DNA from: Periconia sp. R9002
Lineage: Eukaryota > Ascomycota > Dothideomycetes > Pleosporales > Periconiaceae
NCBI GenBank assembly: GCA_023627715.1
Contig: JAMAHW010000053.1
Coordinates: 124,001-188,000, forward strand
Direction: 5' to 3'
Length of the DNA: 64,000 bases
Shown here: in pieces, positions 11,323 through 22,770 of the stretch
Layout of the letters: the number at the start of each line of letters is the position of its first letter
Numbering within the stretch: position 1 is the stretch's first letter
Translations under genes and position numbers: made by a program
Notes under the pieces: generated by a model
The model's database searches: none
What the model was told of the DNA's origin: nothing
What the model saw: the letters and a program-made list of their open reading frames with translations, nothing else

Positions 11323-12753
11323 ATGCCAGTACGTAGAGCCCACAAAAAGTCGACGTTGGGCTGTAGCACATGCAAAAAGCGTCGTGTAAAGGTTCGTACG
11401 CCCGGAATCCACGCTTACCTGCTATCCGCTCTTTTGCATTCATCCGATGGTGCAACTAACAGCTACAAACAGTGTGACTTCACCCGTCCCGAATGTCTGA
11501 ATTGTACACGGCTTGGCCGAGAGTGTGGCTTCAAGTTTTTGAATCCAGCACCTAGGTTAACTCTGGCTACGGTCAAAGCAAGCGCGCCTCCGCCGTCATT
11601 GCCAGATCCATCATTCTTGGATGACATCCTCGAGGCGCTTCCACAGGCTCTACAAAATCGATTTTCGCAACTAATAAAGCATCATGCCGCTCATACAAGC
11701 GGAACAATTACGCATAATGCCACTGCCCAGTCGACTTGGTGTGCTCTCATCCCAAAGCTAAGTGCGAACCATGAATTCGTCTCACAAGGCATCGTCGCGC
11801 TCTCGGCGCTCCATCAATCTCGCTCTGTAACCTCTGAGGCGGAACGGAAGGTTTTGCAGGATATCGCTGCCGCGCAAATGAATGCGGGTTTGGTGTCGTA
11901 CCGCGCGTGCGTGGCCAACGTTACCACAGACAATGCCGCAGCCCTCTTCACGTTTTCCACCGCTACTACAGCCTTCGTCTTGGCAACCAGAGTCGAAACG
12001 TGTCATGCTCTGTTGCAATCTGCACGTAACAATTCAATGGGTGCAACACAGCACAGTAATACTGTCCAACAGCTGGCGAAAGAAATAGCGAACGTCTTGA
12101 TCTGTTTCCGAGGCGTCCTTGTAATCTTAGTACCGTGTTGGCATGTCATGGTCAAAGGCCCGCTTCAACCCCTTCTGGATCGAGAATGGTGGCCACGCCC
12201 AATTCCAAATTCACCGGAAGCCATCGAAGAAGATCGACAGCTTCACGATCTCGAAAATATATGGATGAGACCCGGCCGCGGCTACGATTACTCGATTGAC
12301 ACCCTTCGCCAGGCACTGTCTGAGTTGAGGGACACTTTCGCTCTGGTGTCACTGCTCACTGTAGGCGATGGCTCGGAGGATGTTCAAGGTGGTAACCGGC
12401 TGTTGGATTGGACTTCAGTCTTTACCTGGATGACAAAAATACCCGCAGGTTTCATCCAGCTCATTGAACAGAAACAGCCAGAAGCTTGGATTATCCTAGC
12501 ACATTATGCGATCCTGCCATCCCGAATTGGCGATAAATGGTGGGCCAACGGGTTTGGGGCTTCTATTGTCTCTACAGCCGCTCTCGTTATCGGCCCTAGT
12601 ATGCACTCTTGGATCAAGTGGCCGGCCTCTGTGGTAGAGGTAGACTTAAGTGATTATGATTCTGCAGTCTCTGCCGAAAACATGGCCGCTGATGGTGAAC
12701 CACTTTCTTTAGACGATATCAGCCCATTTACCCAGGCCAGAAGAATCCATTGA
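11323..12753 (+). CDS. Zn2Cys6 transcription factor, UPC2-like (449 aa spliced)
   Basis: Exons 11323-11391 and 11473-12753. The 81-bp intron (11392-11472) falls exactly between the third and fourth parts of the zinc cluster, so GCSTCKKRRVK joins CDFTRPECLNCTRLGREC and restores the six cysteines. The intron has no in-frame stop and is a multiple of three, so unspliced RNA would still be translated but with a disrupted zinc cluster. The middle and C-terminal parts carry the pattern of UPC2/sterol-uptake-control-like regulators: FRGVLVILVPCWH, DREWWPRPIPNSPEAIEED, RQALSELRDTFALVS, and EAWIILAHYAILPSRIG. It is expected to be a nuclear DNA-binding activator. A sterol or stress role is only suggested by the family, as many fungi carry numerous such paralogues. 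Confidence 0.9.
   Translation: MPVRRAHKKSTLGCSTCKKRRVKVRTPGIHAYLLSALLHSSDGATNSYKQCDFTRPECLNCTRLGRECGFKFLNPAPRLTLATVKASAPPPSLPDPSFLDDILEALPQALQNRFSQLIKHHAAHTSGTITHNATAQSTWCALIPKLSANHEFVSQGIVALSALHQSRSVTSEAERKVLQDIAAAQMNAGLVSYRACVANVTTDNAAALFTFSTATTAFVLATRVETCHALLQSARNNSMGATQHSNTVQQLAKEIANVLICFRGVLVILVPCWHVMVKGPLQPLLDREWWPRPIPNSPEAIEEDRQLHDLENIWMRPGRGYDYSIDTLRQALSELRDTFALVSLLTVGDGSEDVQGGNRLLDWTSVFTWMTKIPAGFIQLIEQKQPEAWIILAHYAILPSRIGDKWWANGFGASIVSTAALVIGPSMHSWIKWPASVVEVDLSDYDSAVSAENMAADGEPLSLDDISPFTQARRIH
11392..11472 (+). other. In-frame intron splitting the zinc cluster
   Basis: An 81-bp GT-AG intron in phase 0 that encodes 27 codons without a stop. Retention would insert 27 residues inside the Zn2Cys6 motif. 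Confidence 0.85.
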
Positions 12754-13018
12754 TCATGTGCAAACCTACGTGTACTAGTGAATGAATAAATAAAAGAGGT
12801 CTATTGTATCCGGCCATGATGTGTAAGAATCCCTTGCCAATTCGTGTCATCCAAAAAGAGGTTTGGTCGTTGACTGGTTGAAGGTTTACACCTCTCGACC
12901 ATCACCCTACTACTCCAATCCCCTATGATAGTAACTCCACCGGTCTCATAACTTTCCAACCAACTCTATTCACGCGACCCTCTTCTGGTCTTCCTCAAAC
13001 AACAACACCGTTCACGAA

Positions 13019-13465
13019 TCACCGCTTTCTACTCGGACCGGGGGCTTCGGAAATAATACTGCGCCAACTTGTCAGCCATCATCCAACGGAAAGAACCCAG
13101 CCATACCAAACCCTTCCCGCAACAAAGGAAAATCAAACAACCGAGACATACCTTTGACTATCCGCCCTTGACGACGCACGAGCATATCTTGCCGCATGTC
13201 CTTCCGCCAGCAACGAATTCAGATTCCGGGCACGGACTGTGCGCATGTAATCGTGTTGTGACGCTGTGGGCTCCATCAAGGTCGGTGCTTCGTCGAAGAA
13301 GAAGCGAGCGATACCCCATGCCATTAGGAGAAAAAACAAGGAACCGACGAGGGCGAGGACGACGACGGCAAGAGGCGGTATCTGGATATCTATACCTTTG
13401 TCGTTGCCGCCTACAGCGCGCTTGATGGAAGCCAGGGAGGCTGGGAGCGGTAGGCTTGGTGCCAT
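13019..13465 (-). CDS. Small single-pass membrane protein, fungal conserved type (117 aa)
   Basis: Exons 13465-13152 and 13058-13019 with a 93-bp intron (GTATGT donor, GCTGAC branch site, GCAG acceptor). The protein has a short N-terminal region, one hydrophobic helix at about residues 30-54 (PPLAVVVLALVGSLFFLLMA), then a soluble tail with the segments HDYMRTVRARNLNSL and HAARYA. I recall similar small one-helix proteins with a YMR-x-VR-x-RN tail in other Pezizomycotina, without known function. The short second exon (13 residues, ending SRKR) is the least certain part. Alternatively the first exon could read a few codons further into the intron. Confidence 0.62.
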
Positions 13466-16400
13466 GGAGGTCGAAGGAGGATGTGTGAGAGGGTGAATCG
13501 GTGTACTGAGTTTTGGAAGAATGGATGAGTGGTGGTGGTATCGAGGTCACGATGCGGAGACCGCGACGAAGGCACAACGTCTATGGCGTTGGGTTCCCCC
13601 CTAAGAGTGTAGAAACGGGGGCAGCGAGGAGTAGCAGCTATCCCGGCAGTTGTATAGTCGGCGCCTTTCCAGGACAGGAAGTCTTTCTACACAAACAAAA
13701 GACCCACATTAACAACGAAACAGTCCAAGACCAAAAAACGAGTGACAGCAAGGGCGAAAGAGGAGGAGTAACCAAGAAGGCACTGTATGTTAAAATAAAA
13801 CGAAAGTCTGCAAAAATCCTTCAAAAGTAGAAGAAGAAGAGTGCGATAAGGCAAAAGACCCTCCTTATGTATATGTACCTTACCAATCTTTTCATGCAAA
13901 AGGCCCAACTAATCAAAACCCTACCCCCCGGCCCATCCGTACATCCTCCCGTTCCACACGCACATGGTACTGGCCCACTACGCCGCTGGACCCAGCTTTC
14001 TGCCTGAGCCCTAATGCCGTTTGGCCTGATTCTGACATACTTGGCGTACTTGATATGCAGTGATCGATTGCCAACACGGCTGATGGAGGCAGCCTAAACA
14101 TGAAACAACAAAAACAGATAGATACCTTAAACCACTTCAGAACCATGCTCCATCCCACCAAAACACGTACTATGTGTGTATAGCATACTTAACAGTACAG
14201 CACCGTCTACGATGCGGCGTAACAGTCGTCCCCAGATTGTGCTGTATTTCTAAAATTGATGCGACGCGGTCCTAAAAACGTACATCTAAGGTGGCCCTAT
14301 GAAATTGTAATCCGGAGGAACTGGAATCCTAAGTTTGCCTGTGTCGTTCCTGTGTGGCTGTGAGAGGCTGCAGAGCGTTATCACGTGATGAGTATTGGCG
14401 GCCAGAAAAGGCTGGCTGATGTGTCGATTGGGTACGAGCACAGGGGTGATGGTGGAGTCTAACCAACCGACTAACTGAACGAGGTAATATACGACTGAAC
14501 GTCTAGCATGTACGAATTTGTCAAGGTAACTAACTCATTTCTCTACAACTACCAGACATCAATGTCAACACGAGAGGGTTCGAATTTTTCTGGAGGAGCT
14601 GTTTATGTTTTATCACAAATTCTACATATACCTACTGGCACACCATGAAACTGATAGTATTGCACCTTACTACATGGATTGGTAACCCTACATGGTTCCC
14701 TCCATAAGCTTCCAGGGGCAGTGGGGTGTGTCCCTTATAGGTCAACTTCTACAGGATGGGCTTATACGGTGAATACGGCCACCACCTGGACGTTTCTGTG
14801 GTCACCCAGCTACGTGGATATCGCAAACGAATATATTGCTTTGGGACGATTCTTACTCTTTTTTCGTACGGTAAATACGGACGGAAGGATGTTCAACCCC
14901 GCCGAGGTCCATTAGGTGGTGGACCAATGCATCGATTTTCTGCGAACATTTGCGAGGGGTGCTTATTTTGATAACCCTAAGCATGCCTATGTACAGGTCT
15001 GAACGCCTACTACACAGCCACAATCAATTGATAGCCCAAAACTTGATACTAATGATGTGTTTTTTCCCCAAAACACCACAAATATGCAAGATTCTCCTGG
15101 CCTCGCAATGTTTGTTTACTTATCTACACTATGTAGCTAATTTTTCGTCCGCTCTGCTATGAGTCGAGCGATACCGACTCCCATTTCAAGCTTACCTCAC
15201 GTCGTCCGCACATTACCGCATCGGGAAATCGAATTCCTGCAATCTCGCTTATCTTTACGGGGGAGCGAGAAGGCTCCAACGTTGCAAGAATAGATTTTGG
15301 GTTGAGACAGTATGCAGAAGTGACACGGTGATTTGCGTTAAAGGCGGGTGTGTGTTTTGGAATTGGTGGTTAGGGACGGTGGGGTGTTGTTGTGGGTCGT
15401 CGTATACCCAGATGGAGCGACGCGGGTAAAGGGGGGTTTGGTCGTTTAGAGGGTTTAGCCATAGGTTTGTACTCCGGTCCTCGGAATTTTCCCCATCTAT
15501 GACTGCATGATGAAAGGGACGATAGATAAAGGTGGTTGAGGGATTTTTTTCTTTCTCTTTATTTTTAAGTTCTGGTATGTACGCATTGGAGATATCTCAG
15601 CATTAAAGTTCCAGGTAGAATTGGGCAGGAGGGATCACTGTAGGACACCGACATATTGGATATAGGCGATGTCTTTCACGCGCGCAAAAATTTACTGTGT
15701 GCACGTCCGGGTCGAGGATGTCATTGTGAGTCCTTACTGTGTGGATAGCGCGAGTATAGAATACTCTGCAATGATAAACATGATATCTTCTTTTTCGTAA
15801 GTAAGGTCTTCACTTTCTCCCGAACGTTCAAGACAAAAGAACATTGCAAAGTCGCGACTTCTAAACAACCACTCACCCACCTGGTTTCATATACGGACGT
15901 CCAAGAAGGTGATGAAAAACACGACTATAACTTCAATGCATAACAACAAGAAATACAATAACGCTTTAAAAGAAAGAAGATAGAAACGAAAGGGAGATGA
16001 GCAGGCGAAAGTTTCTATGCAGATGAGGCGTCTAGACATGCGTGGGAGACATATACGCACATGTTCTCGCGGAAAGAATGAGGAAAGAGATAAGAATAAG
16101 GGCAGCTCGAATGAAGACTGTAGATGAGTTAAGTGGTATCAGTTTGACAATGAAAATTGATTTAATGAATAGGGATTCTTCTTGAGGATGTGAAGGTGGA
16201 CAATAGGATGCATGCCAAATATCTGAATTAAGTAACTTTTCGCTTTTTGAAGAGCTGCTCTGGACATTGTATAAAGGTCCGGTTGAGTACATACATAGCA
16301 GACGTAGAGGAGGAAAAGTACTTACCTAGGTACAGAGAGCGAAAGGGATATCTGAGTTAGGTAAGCAGAATCTATGGCGTGTGGAAGGAGCTGCTTAGAC

Positions 16401-16761
16401 CCCTGTTTGTTTCGCTTAGTCGCCACTGTAACTACCTAGCTGGGTATGACGCGGGGCTTTGGAGGCACGTCCTGTGATGGAAGAAAGTTTACCTGCCGAG
16501 CACTTGTTTGCTTCTCACCTCACCAACTCAACGCCAATTTGGCATCTCAACCTCTCCTTCAACTTCACACCTACCTCCACCTCTTACATTATTGAAAAAT
16601 GCTTCCCCATTCTCAATTGCGACATACATAGATCGTTTGGCGACACCCATTGCTCTCATCACTGCCCGCGACCACGCGTCGCATGCTTCCAAGGTTGTTG
16701 TCCTGGGCATTTCCACGTATATATCGGAAGAGGTGCTTTGCACTAGAGCATATTGCAAACA
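13466..16761. other. 3.3 kb intergenic, no gene seen
   Basis: The region separates two diverging genes. The ORFs are short and unconvincing. It contains a perfect 10-bp palindrome ATCACGTGAT at 14380-14389 and an ACCTAGGTA-type palindrome near 16324. The last 300 bases hold the promoter and 5' UTR of the F-box gene. Confidence 0.5.
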
Positions 16762-19700
16762 ATGGCACCCAGCCGTATCAAATCAGACCCAAACCCACCG
16801 TCCCCGACGAGGAGCAACTCTTCTAGCGACCACGAACCGGGCGGCATTGCCCTTGATCCGGTAGCCAACCTGATTTCGCCTGTATGCCACCTTCCTGACC
16901 TGCTTAACTAAATATCCTTTTACAGGCACAAGTCGATACGAGCGATTATCCCTCGGCTTCGAGCCACCCTGGATGTTCGTCTTCTCCTCCTGCAACCCCT
17001 CGCCGGCGTCCGAGTAGCTCCCGGCTCCCTCCTTCCTCCCCGAATCCTTCTACTCTTGCGTCGCTCGATCTGAACCGTCCCATCGCCTCATCTTCAAGTA
17101 GCTACGCCCCCGTCTCACGTTCGCCAGACCACTCGCAAGGTGATAGAGAATCTTCCGCGTCTTCACCCGTTCCATCCTTGATTCCTGTATCGCACCAAGG
17201 AAATGGCCAAGAGAACGACGAGAACATTCCCCCTCCATCTCCGTCTCTACATAATTTCGAGCTCGAATCTGACTCGGGAAACGAACAAGCAGAGCCTGTA
17301 AATGTGGAAGTTGGGGAGGGTATGACTTTGGCTACATATCTAAACTTACGCGGATGGCGGCCGAATGACTCCGTCTCTCATCGGCGCCGATCCTCGAGCG
17401 ATTCTTCACTGAAGCGCCCCAGGGACAAGCTAGAGAAACTGGACGAAGAGGGTGTAGTAGCAAAGTTGAAAAAGAGGGAAGCCGTGGCAGCGTTGAGCTA
17501 TTGTGGCCGTGCGGCAGATCCTCGAGCCAATGATGTATGGCCTGATTTTCGGAATCTAGACAAATTACCTGTGCCCTACCACATCTTGAAGTTGCCAAAG
17601 CGTGAGGAGAAGAATTCAGTCTCACAATCCTGTCGATCAGTTCCTAGGAACGAGGAGCCGCGAGATCCCCCTTTTACAACGGTAGAGAAAGGCTCGAGAC
17701 CTACCAAAGAGACGGATCTAGTTCAGCCAACAACAACAACAGGCAGATCCTCCGTGTTCCGCTCGACGTGGGGATTACCAGTTGAGCTTCTGGAGGTCAT
17801 CTGCAGTTATCTCAATCGCGACGATATTAAGTCCATGCGGTTGGTGAGCAAAGAGCTCAATCATTTCACATCACAAATCATCTTCAAGACTGTGGTCGTG
17901 CCTTTCAACACAGAAATTTATGGTATGCTTGACGAGATCCAGTCTGACCCCGAGGCTAGGAAGGAAGCATCGGCATACACTTGGACCAATAAAGGTAAAG
18001 ACGATCTTTACAAGGGTCATGGCCTGGATGTGTTTAGGGGGTTCGGTAGACACATATTGCGATTCGGGATGAGTTTTGAAGTCACCGAAGACGCATTGTT
18101 GAACGCACCTAAGAAAAACAAGACCGAGGAACACACCAGCTTCTGGGGTTCTTACCAGTGGCCACTTCCGGAATATTGCCGTTTTGATCATGTCTCGGGA
18201 TTGGAGACGGCAGCAGATGAAACTCCTAGGATGACCACTGCCTTTTCTGAGCTCTCCAAGGTCCAAGAACTCGCTTTGTCCATCGACAGTGGGCTTGGCT
18301 GGATGAATGGACCGGATCGTTCGATACGCGCACAAATTCTCCAACAACCGCCCGCGGTTTTCGGCACTACCAAAAAGATACCTGACCGGAGATCGCAAGC
18401 TCAGCAAGAGCTTTGGGATTTTATAGAAGCCGCTCACAACGCTGCGGACATCGACGTTAGGCTTGCAACTCTCTACAAATATGCCGGACGTGTACTTCCA
18501 AACATGACAGAGGCCATTGCTGCCGCTGGTGAGCAGCCCGAAATGCCATTCTTGAATCCACATCTTATTCGCAATGCTGTTCTTTATAAGGAAAGTGACG
18601 GTCAGAGCGTGCCCAGTGAATCAGACTTACTCGATGAATCTCCATCAAAGTCGACGGCAACGACAACGACAATGCCACCCCCTACTGGCATACTGTTCAC
18701 CTCTACAAAAACGCCTAATACAGCGCAGTTACAAAAGTCCATCGAAGGCCTCCCACATCCGCTCAGCATTGCCCAGAAAGAGTGGCTACTGGAAACAGAG
18801 TGGGCTCAAAAGGCTTTCGTGTCATCATATATGCTTTCAGTAATTGATAACCCAACGACGTTTCTCAACGTGCACACCCTGAACATCTCTAGAATGCCCG
18901 ACCGTTACATTCCTCTGCTGACCCGGCTTGACTTTTGGGACGCTTTGCCTAAGTTGAAGACTGTTACCCTTATGGTCATACCGAGCTTCCGCGAAGTCAG
19001 CAAGGATGGAGCAGGTTATGTAGACACACGATTGAGTTACCCAGGGGACGCAATTGACCCATTCTATCAACTCTTGGCTCGCATTGTGAGCAAGCGGCGC
19101 AACATCACTGAGCTCACTATTGGCTGGGCAATAGGTGGCGAGCATGCTGAAGGTTTACATGCACGGAATAAACTTATTTTGCCGGCCCCTTTGACACCTC
19201 GAGCTGATACAGTCCGCCTGACTGCCGAATCCAAACTCTTGGTACTGCCTTTCGTAGAGAAACTTATCCTGAAGAATTGCTGGCTTACGCCATCGGCACT
19301 GGCTTCATTCTGTATCGGACACGACGTACTCAATTTGAAACACCTGATACTTGATTCAGTGTCTCTTCCTGCGGATCAGACACAATGGAGAGACACATAT
19401 GCCGCCCCCATGATAGCTCCTCCACCCCTCCTACCGTTGGCGACGCAATGGCAAGCCTTCACAGCCATGCCGAAGCACCTCAGCAACGCGTATAACCTTC
19501 GCCTGCTGATGCTCCATGTTCAGACGCTCCAGGCCCACATTCAGGATATGCAACAGCTACCAGGCCATCTCTTCCAGGCTCAACTTGCTTCTCTTCACAG
19601 TCAACTACAAGCTGAGCTTCACGCACTCGACCAGCAGTTTGCCAACCTCTCAGCTCAGAATATGCCTGCGAACCAAGCACTAGCGGTACCCCCAACTGAA

Positions 19701-20447
19701 ATCCTAGATTATGAGGTGACAGTGGGGTATCAGGAGCAAGTCAGCAACGTCACAAGCATCTTTTCTCGAGTCAACCATATCCATCGGCAGTTGCAGCCGC
19801 AGTCTCAGCAACAGCAGCAGGAGCAGCAGGAGCAGCAACAACAACATCAACAGCTACAGCAAATACTACAACACCTCCCTATTCCCCAGCAACTACAGGA
19901 GGTGGTGGGTCAAAATATCGCACGCGCACCAGATCCATTGACTGCTTTACTAGCTGAGCCTCTGCCTGCAGGATGGACGCGTATAATTGACCTAATAACA
20001 CCTGGTCCTAATTTATCCGACTTTGGGAACTCGTTTTCCCACGCTTTCGCTGAACGTGAGACTAATCTTCAATCGATTGAGTTCGTATCTTGTGGATACG
20101 TTCGCCTCGGCCATTTCGAATTCTCACCACCTGGCACTGTTCATCAATATCCATTTGGATATCAACCCACACTTAGGGACAAGATTAGACAAAAGCGAGG
20201 CGATGCTCTCGTAGGTACTATGCTAGACCACAGATGCTCTTTATTCGGTTCAATCCTACAAGTCGTCCCTGAAGCCGAGCTGTGCGCGCTGAAAGCAGGG
20301 TGGTTCTTCGAAGAGGGCTGGGAGGATGCTGAAGCAGCGCATACAGTCACATTCGATGGGTTGAAGCCTGGTGGAACGGGGAGATTTACAGGACGAGTTC
20401 GTAAGGAAGACAGGACGATGGCGCAGACGGATGAAGAGGGTTGTTAG
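16762..20447 (+). CDS. Large F-box protein with polyglutamine tract (1213 aa)
   Basis: Exons 16762-16881 and 16926-20447 flank a 44-bp intron (GTATGC donor, CTTAAC branch, TTTACAG acceptor; phase 0). The ATG start is MAPSRIKSDPNPPSP, and the reading frame stays open through a Ser/Pro-rich disordered N-terminus into the main exon. An F-box lies at about residues 321-364 (WGLPVELLEVICSYLNRDDI, then RLVSKELNHF and FKTVVV). The long C-terminal part has leucine-rich stretches like those of fungal F-box/LRR proteins. A glutamine-rich tract around 19797-19870 could form a coiled coil. F-box proteins act as substrate receptors of SCF ubiquitin ligases through Skp1; the substrate here is unknown. Confidence 0.85.
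19797..19870 (+). repeat. CAG/CAA-rich tract encoding polyglutamine
   Basis: Mostly CAG and CAA codons with a few GAG and CAT, inside the F-box gene. It is likely to vary in length between strains. Confidence 0.8.
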
Positions 20448-21202
20448 GCACATCTCTCTTCGCAATCTGGCCATGTAGACGGGTCCTCTGTTCCAGATGA
20501 CAAGGTCAACAAAGTTGCGGATGTGATAGCAGGTCTCGCTCTTAATTTAAGGAGAGGCAGGTGAGGCAGCGACGGCGATGCTTGGTAATGCTGGATGGAT
20601 TATCTGGTTTTGTGGTCCTGACGAGCAGGTTGCGAGCAACTTTCGGTAGGATGTATATCGTGCCCCAAGTGCGCGGAAGGAAGTTCATTATGCTCAACTG
20701 CGGCACCTATTTTGGTGCAGTGGTGTATTCTGTGGACTCGGTTATGCGCTTTTGCATGTAAGAAGTTTAAAGGAGAAAAACCCTGCGATTGAGACAGGGA
20801 ATCAATACAAAATGAAAATCATGAAAATCAAGAGGTGCAATTATGTGTATATGAAATTATGGATTTGAGTAAAGTCGCAACAGAAATGTATTACGAAAGC
20901 GGTGTTGCGTAAGGAACGTGGGAATAATTGGTGATGAGTGACTTAAAAATAGTGTCATGGGCCAATCTTTGAAATGATCATTCTGGATTCTCTAAAAACA
21001 CAGGAACAAACAATACACATCGATTAATCAATCTCAAGTCTTCCATGACGTGACTAGTGGTGTGGTGTGGTGTTGGATAGAGGCCTTGGCGCGCTAGACC
21101 CAAATCAGATTCACAAGCGAGCCCACAACAATCTTCAACGCCTCCAAAGACAGACGACACTTTCTCATCTTCGACAAACTCCCTCCACCACAACACGTCG
21201 CC
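20448..21202. promoter_or_regulatory. Intergenic region with uL2 promoter
   Basis: It holds the 3' end of the F-box gene and the promoter of uL2. A TGACGTGA element (21046-21053), of the CRE/bZIP type, lies about 150 bp upstream of the uL2 ATG. A regulatory role for it is inference. Confidence 0.4.
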
Positions 21203-22303
21203 ATGGGTAGGGTTATCAGGAACCAGCGTAAGGGTCGCGGCTCTATCTTCACCGCCAACACCCGTTTGAACAAGGCCCCCGCCCAGTTCCGCACGCTCGA
21301 CTATGTACGTTAGCCGCCTCCCCGAATTGCGAGATATGCTGGAGAGAGAGAGAAAGGGAGGGACGAGAGGAACGCAGGGCTAATTCGCACAGGCTGAGCG
21401 CAATGGATACATCCGCGGTGTCGTGAAGGAGATTGTCCACGATTCCGGTCGTGGTAAGTGCTCTTGCTCGAACTTTTGAACTCTCGGGGACAATTTTTAA
21501 CGATTCCACTACAGGCGCTCCTCTCGCCAAAGTCACCTTCCGCAACGTACGATTCTCATCCCCTCGAATAACAAGGAGACGTTCGCTCACAGAATTCTAG
21601 CCCTACCGGTTCAAGCACGACACTCAGACCTTCATCGCCAACGAGGGCATGTACACCGGCCAGGTCAGTCACACACCACACACGGGGGATGGAGACAAAT
21701 CGAGGCTGACATGATACAAAGTTCATCTACGCCGGCAAGCACGCTGCTCTGACCATCGGAAACGTCCTTCCCCTCGGCTCCGTCCCCGAAGGTACCGTCC
21801 TCACCAACGTCGAAGACAAGTCCGGTGACCGCGGTGCGCTTGGCCGTACCTCCGGTAACTACGTTACTGTCATCGGCCACAACCCCGACGAGGGCAAGAC
21901 TCGCGTCAAGCTCCCCTCGGGCGCCAAGAAGGTGCTCCCCAGCTCCTGCCGTGGTATGGTCGGCATCGTCGCCGGTGGTGGACGTACCGACAAGCCCCTC
22001 CTCAAGGCCTCGCGTGCCAAGCATAAGGTACGTTGAACTCCCCCCTCGCACGATGTTGTGAGAACGCAAAGGGCTACATATGCTAACGACGCAACTCTCT
22101 AGTTCGCCGCCAAGCGCAACTCATGGCCCAAGACTCGTGGTGTTGCCATGAACCCCGTCGACCATCCTCACGGTGGTGGTAACCACCAGCATATCGGTAA
22201 AGCCTCGACCATCTCCCGAGAGGCCGCACAAGGTCAAAAGGCCGGTCTCATTGCCGCCAGGAGGACAGGTCTGCTCCGCGGTACCCAGAAGACGAAGGAT
22301 TAG
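21203..22303 (+). CDS. RPL2: 60S ribosomal protein uL2 (RPL8 / yeast Rpl2), 254 aa
   Basis: Six exons: 21203-21304, 21393-21453, 21515-21546, 21601-21663, 21722-22027 and 22103-22303. The five introns (88, 61, 54, 58 and 75 bp) have clean GT-AG ends, and intron 5 has a perfect TGCTAAC branch site at 22081. The spliced product is 254 residues, the length of yeast Rpl2. It opens [16 protein letters not shown] and includes [25 protein letters not shown], and the universally conserved [15 protein letters not shown] near the peptidyl-transferase centre, then [13 protein letters not shown]. It belongs to the large ribosomal subunit and is needed for peptidyl transfer and subunit joining. Highly intron-split ribosomal protein genes are common in filamentous fungi. 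Confidence 0.98.
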
Positions 22304-22770
22304 ATGGTTTGAAATTGCGGGGCGACGCGCGCGTGGGTTCACGGTGGTGGTGGTTAAACCAGTCTCTCTTGGTCTGTGTGTGTATGGGCAAGGGCAAATG
22401 CATTCCATTGCATTGCATCCATGCGGTTTATGTTATGGCGCTGTCTGTATCTTTGGGCACGGCACACACGGACAACAAAACTTCTCCAATGAAAATGATG
22501 TGCGGTCTACGGGTATCTTTGACACAAAGCAAGGGCCGGGCCGTGGCGTTATGAAATATCAAATCTTTCTTACACACTCTCAGGTTCTCTCTGCCTCCAC
22601 GGGTATCGGAATGTGTGTTATGTGTGTTGTCGTATGAATAACGATGCATTGAGTCTAACTTTTACATTCCTGCTGCTGCTGCGTCTATATGCCTCGGTGA
22701 CATGTCACAATGAAACCAAACCAGAAAGAAGACTTGCCGTTGGTTCGTGGCAGCCGGTGTACTATTGATA
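22304..22770. other. Convergent intergenic region
   Basis: This is the 3' side of uL2 and of the APC4 gene. No gene was recognised; short C/T-rich sequence begins near 22780, inside the APC4 C-terminal exon. Confidence 0.5.

Noticed and set aside
14578..14600. GGTTCGAAT sequence resembling a B box
   Set aside because: The 3' half is TTTTT instead of the needed complementary stem; it is not a tRNA.
17871..18563. 230-codon minus-strand open frame
   Set aside because: It is antisense to the F-box gene with no recognisable domain.
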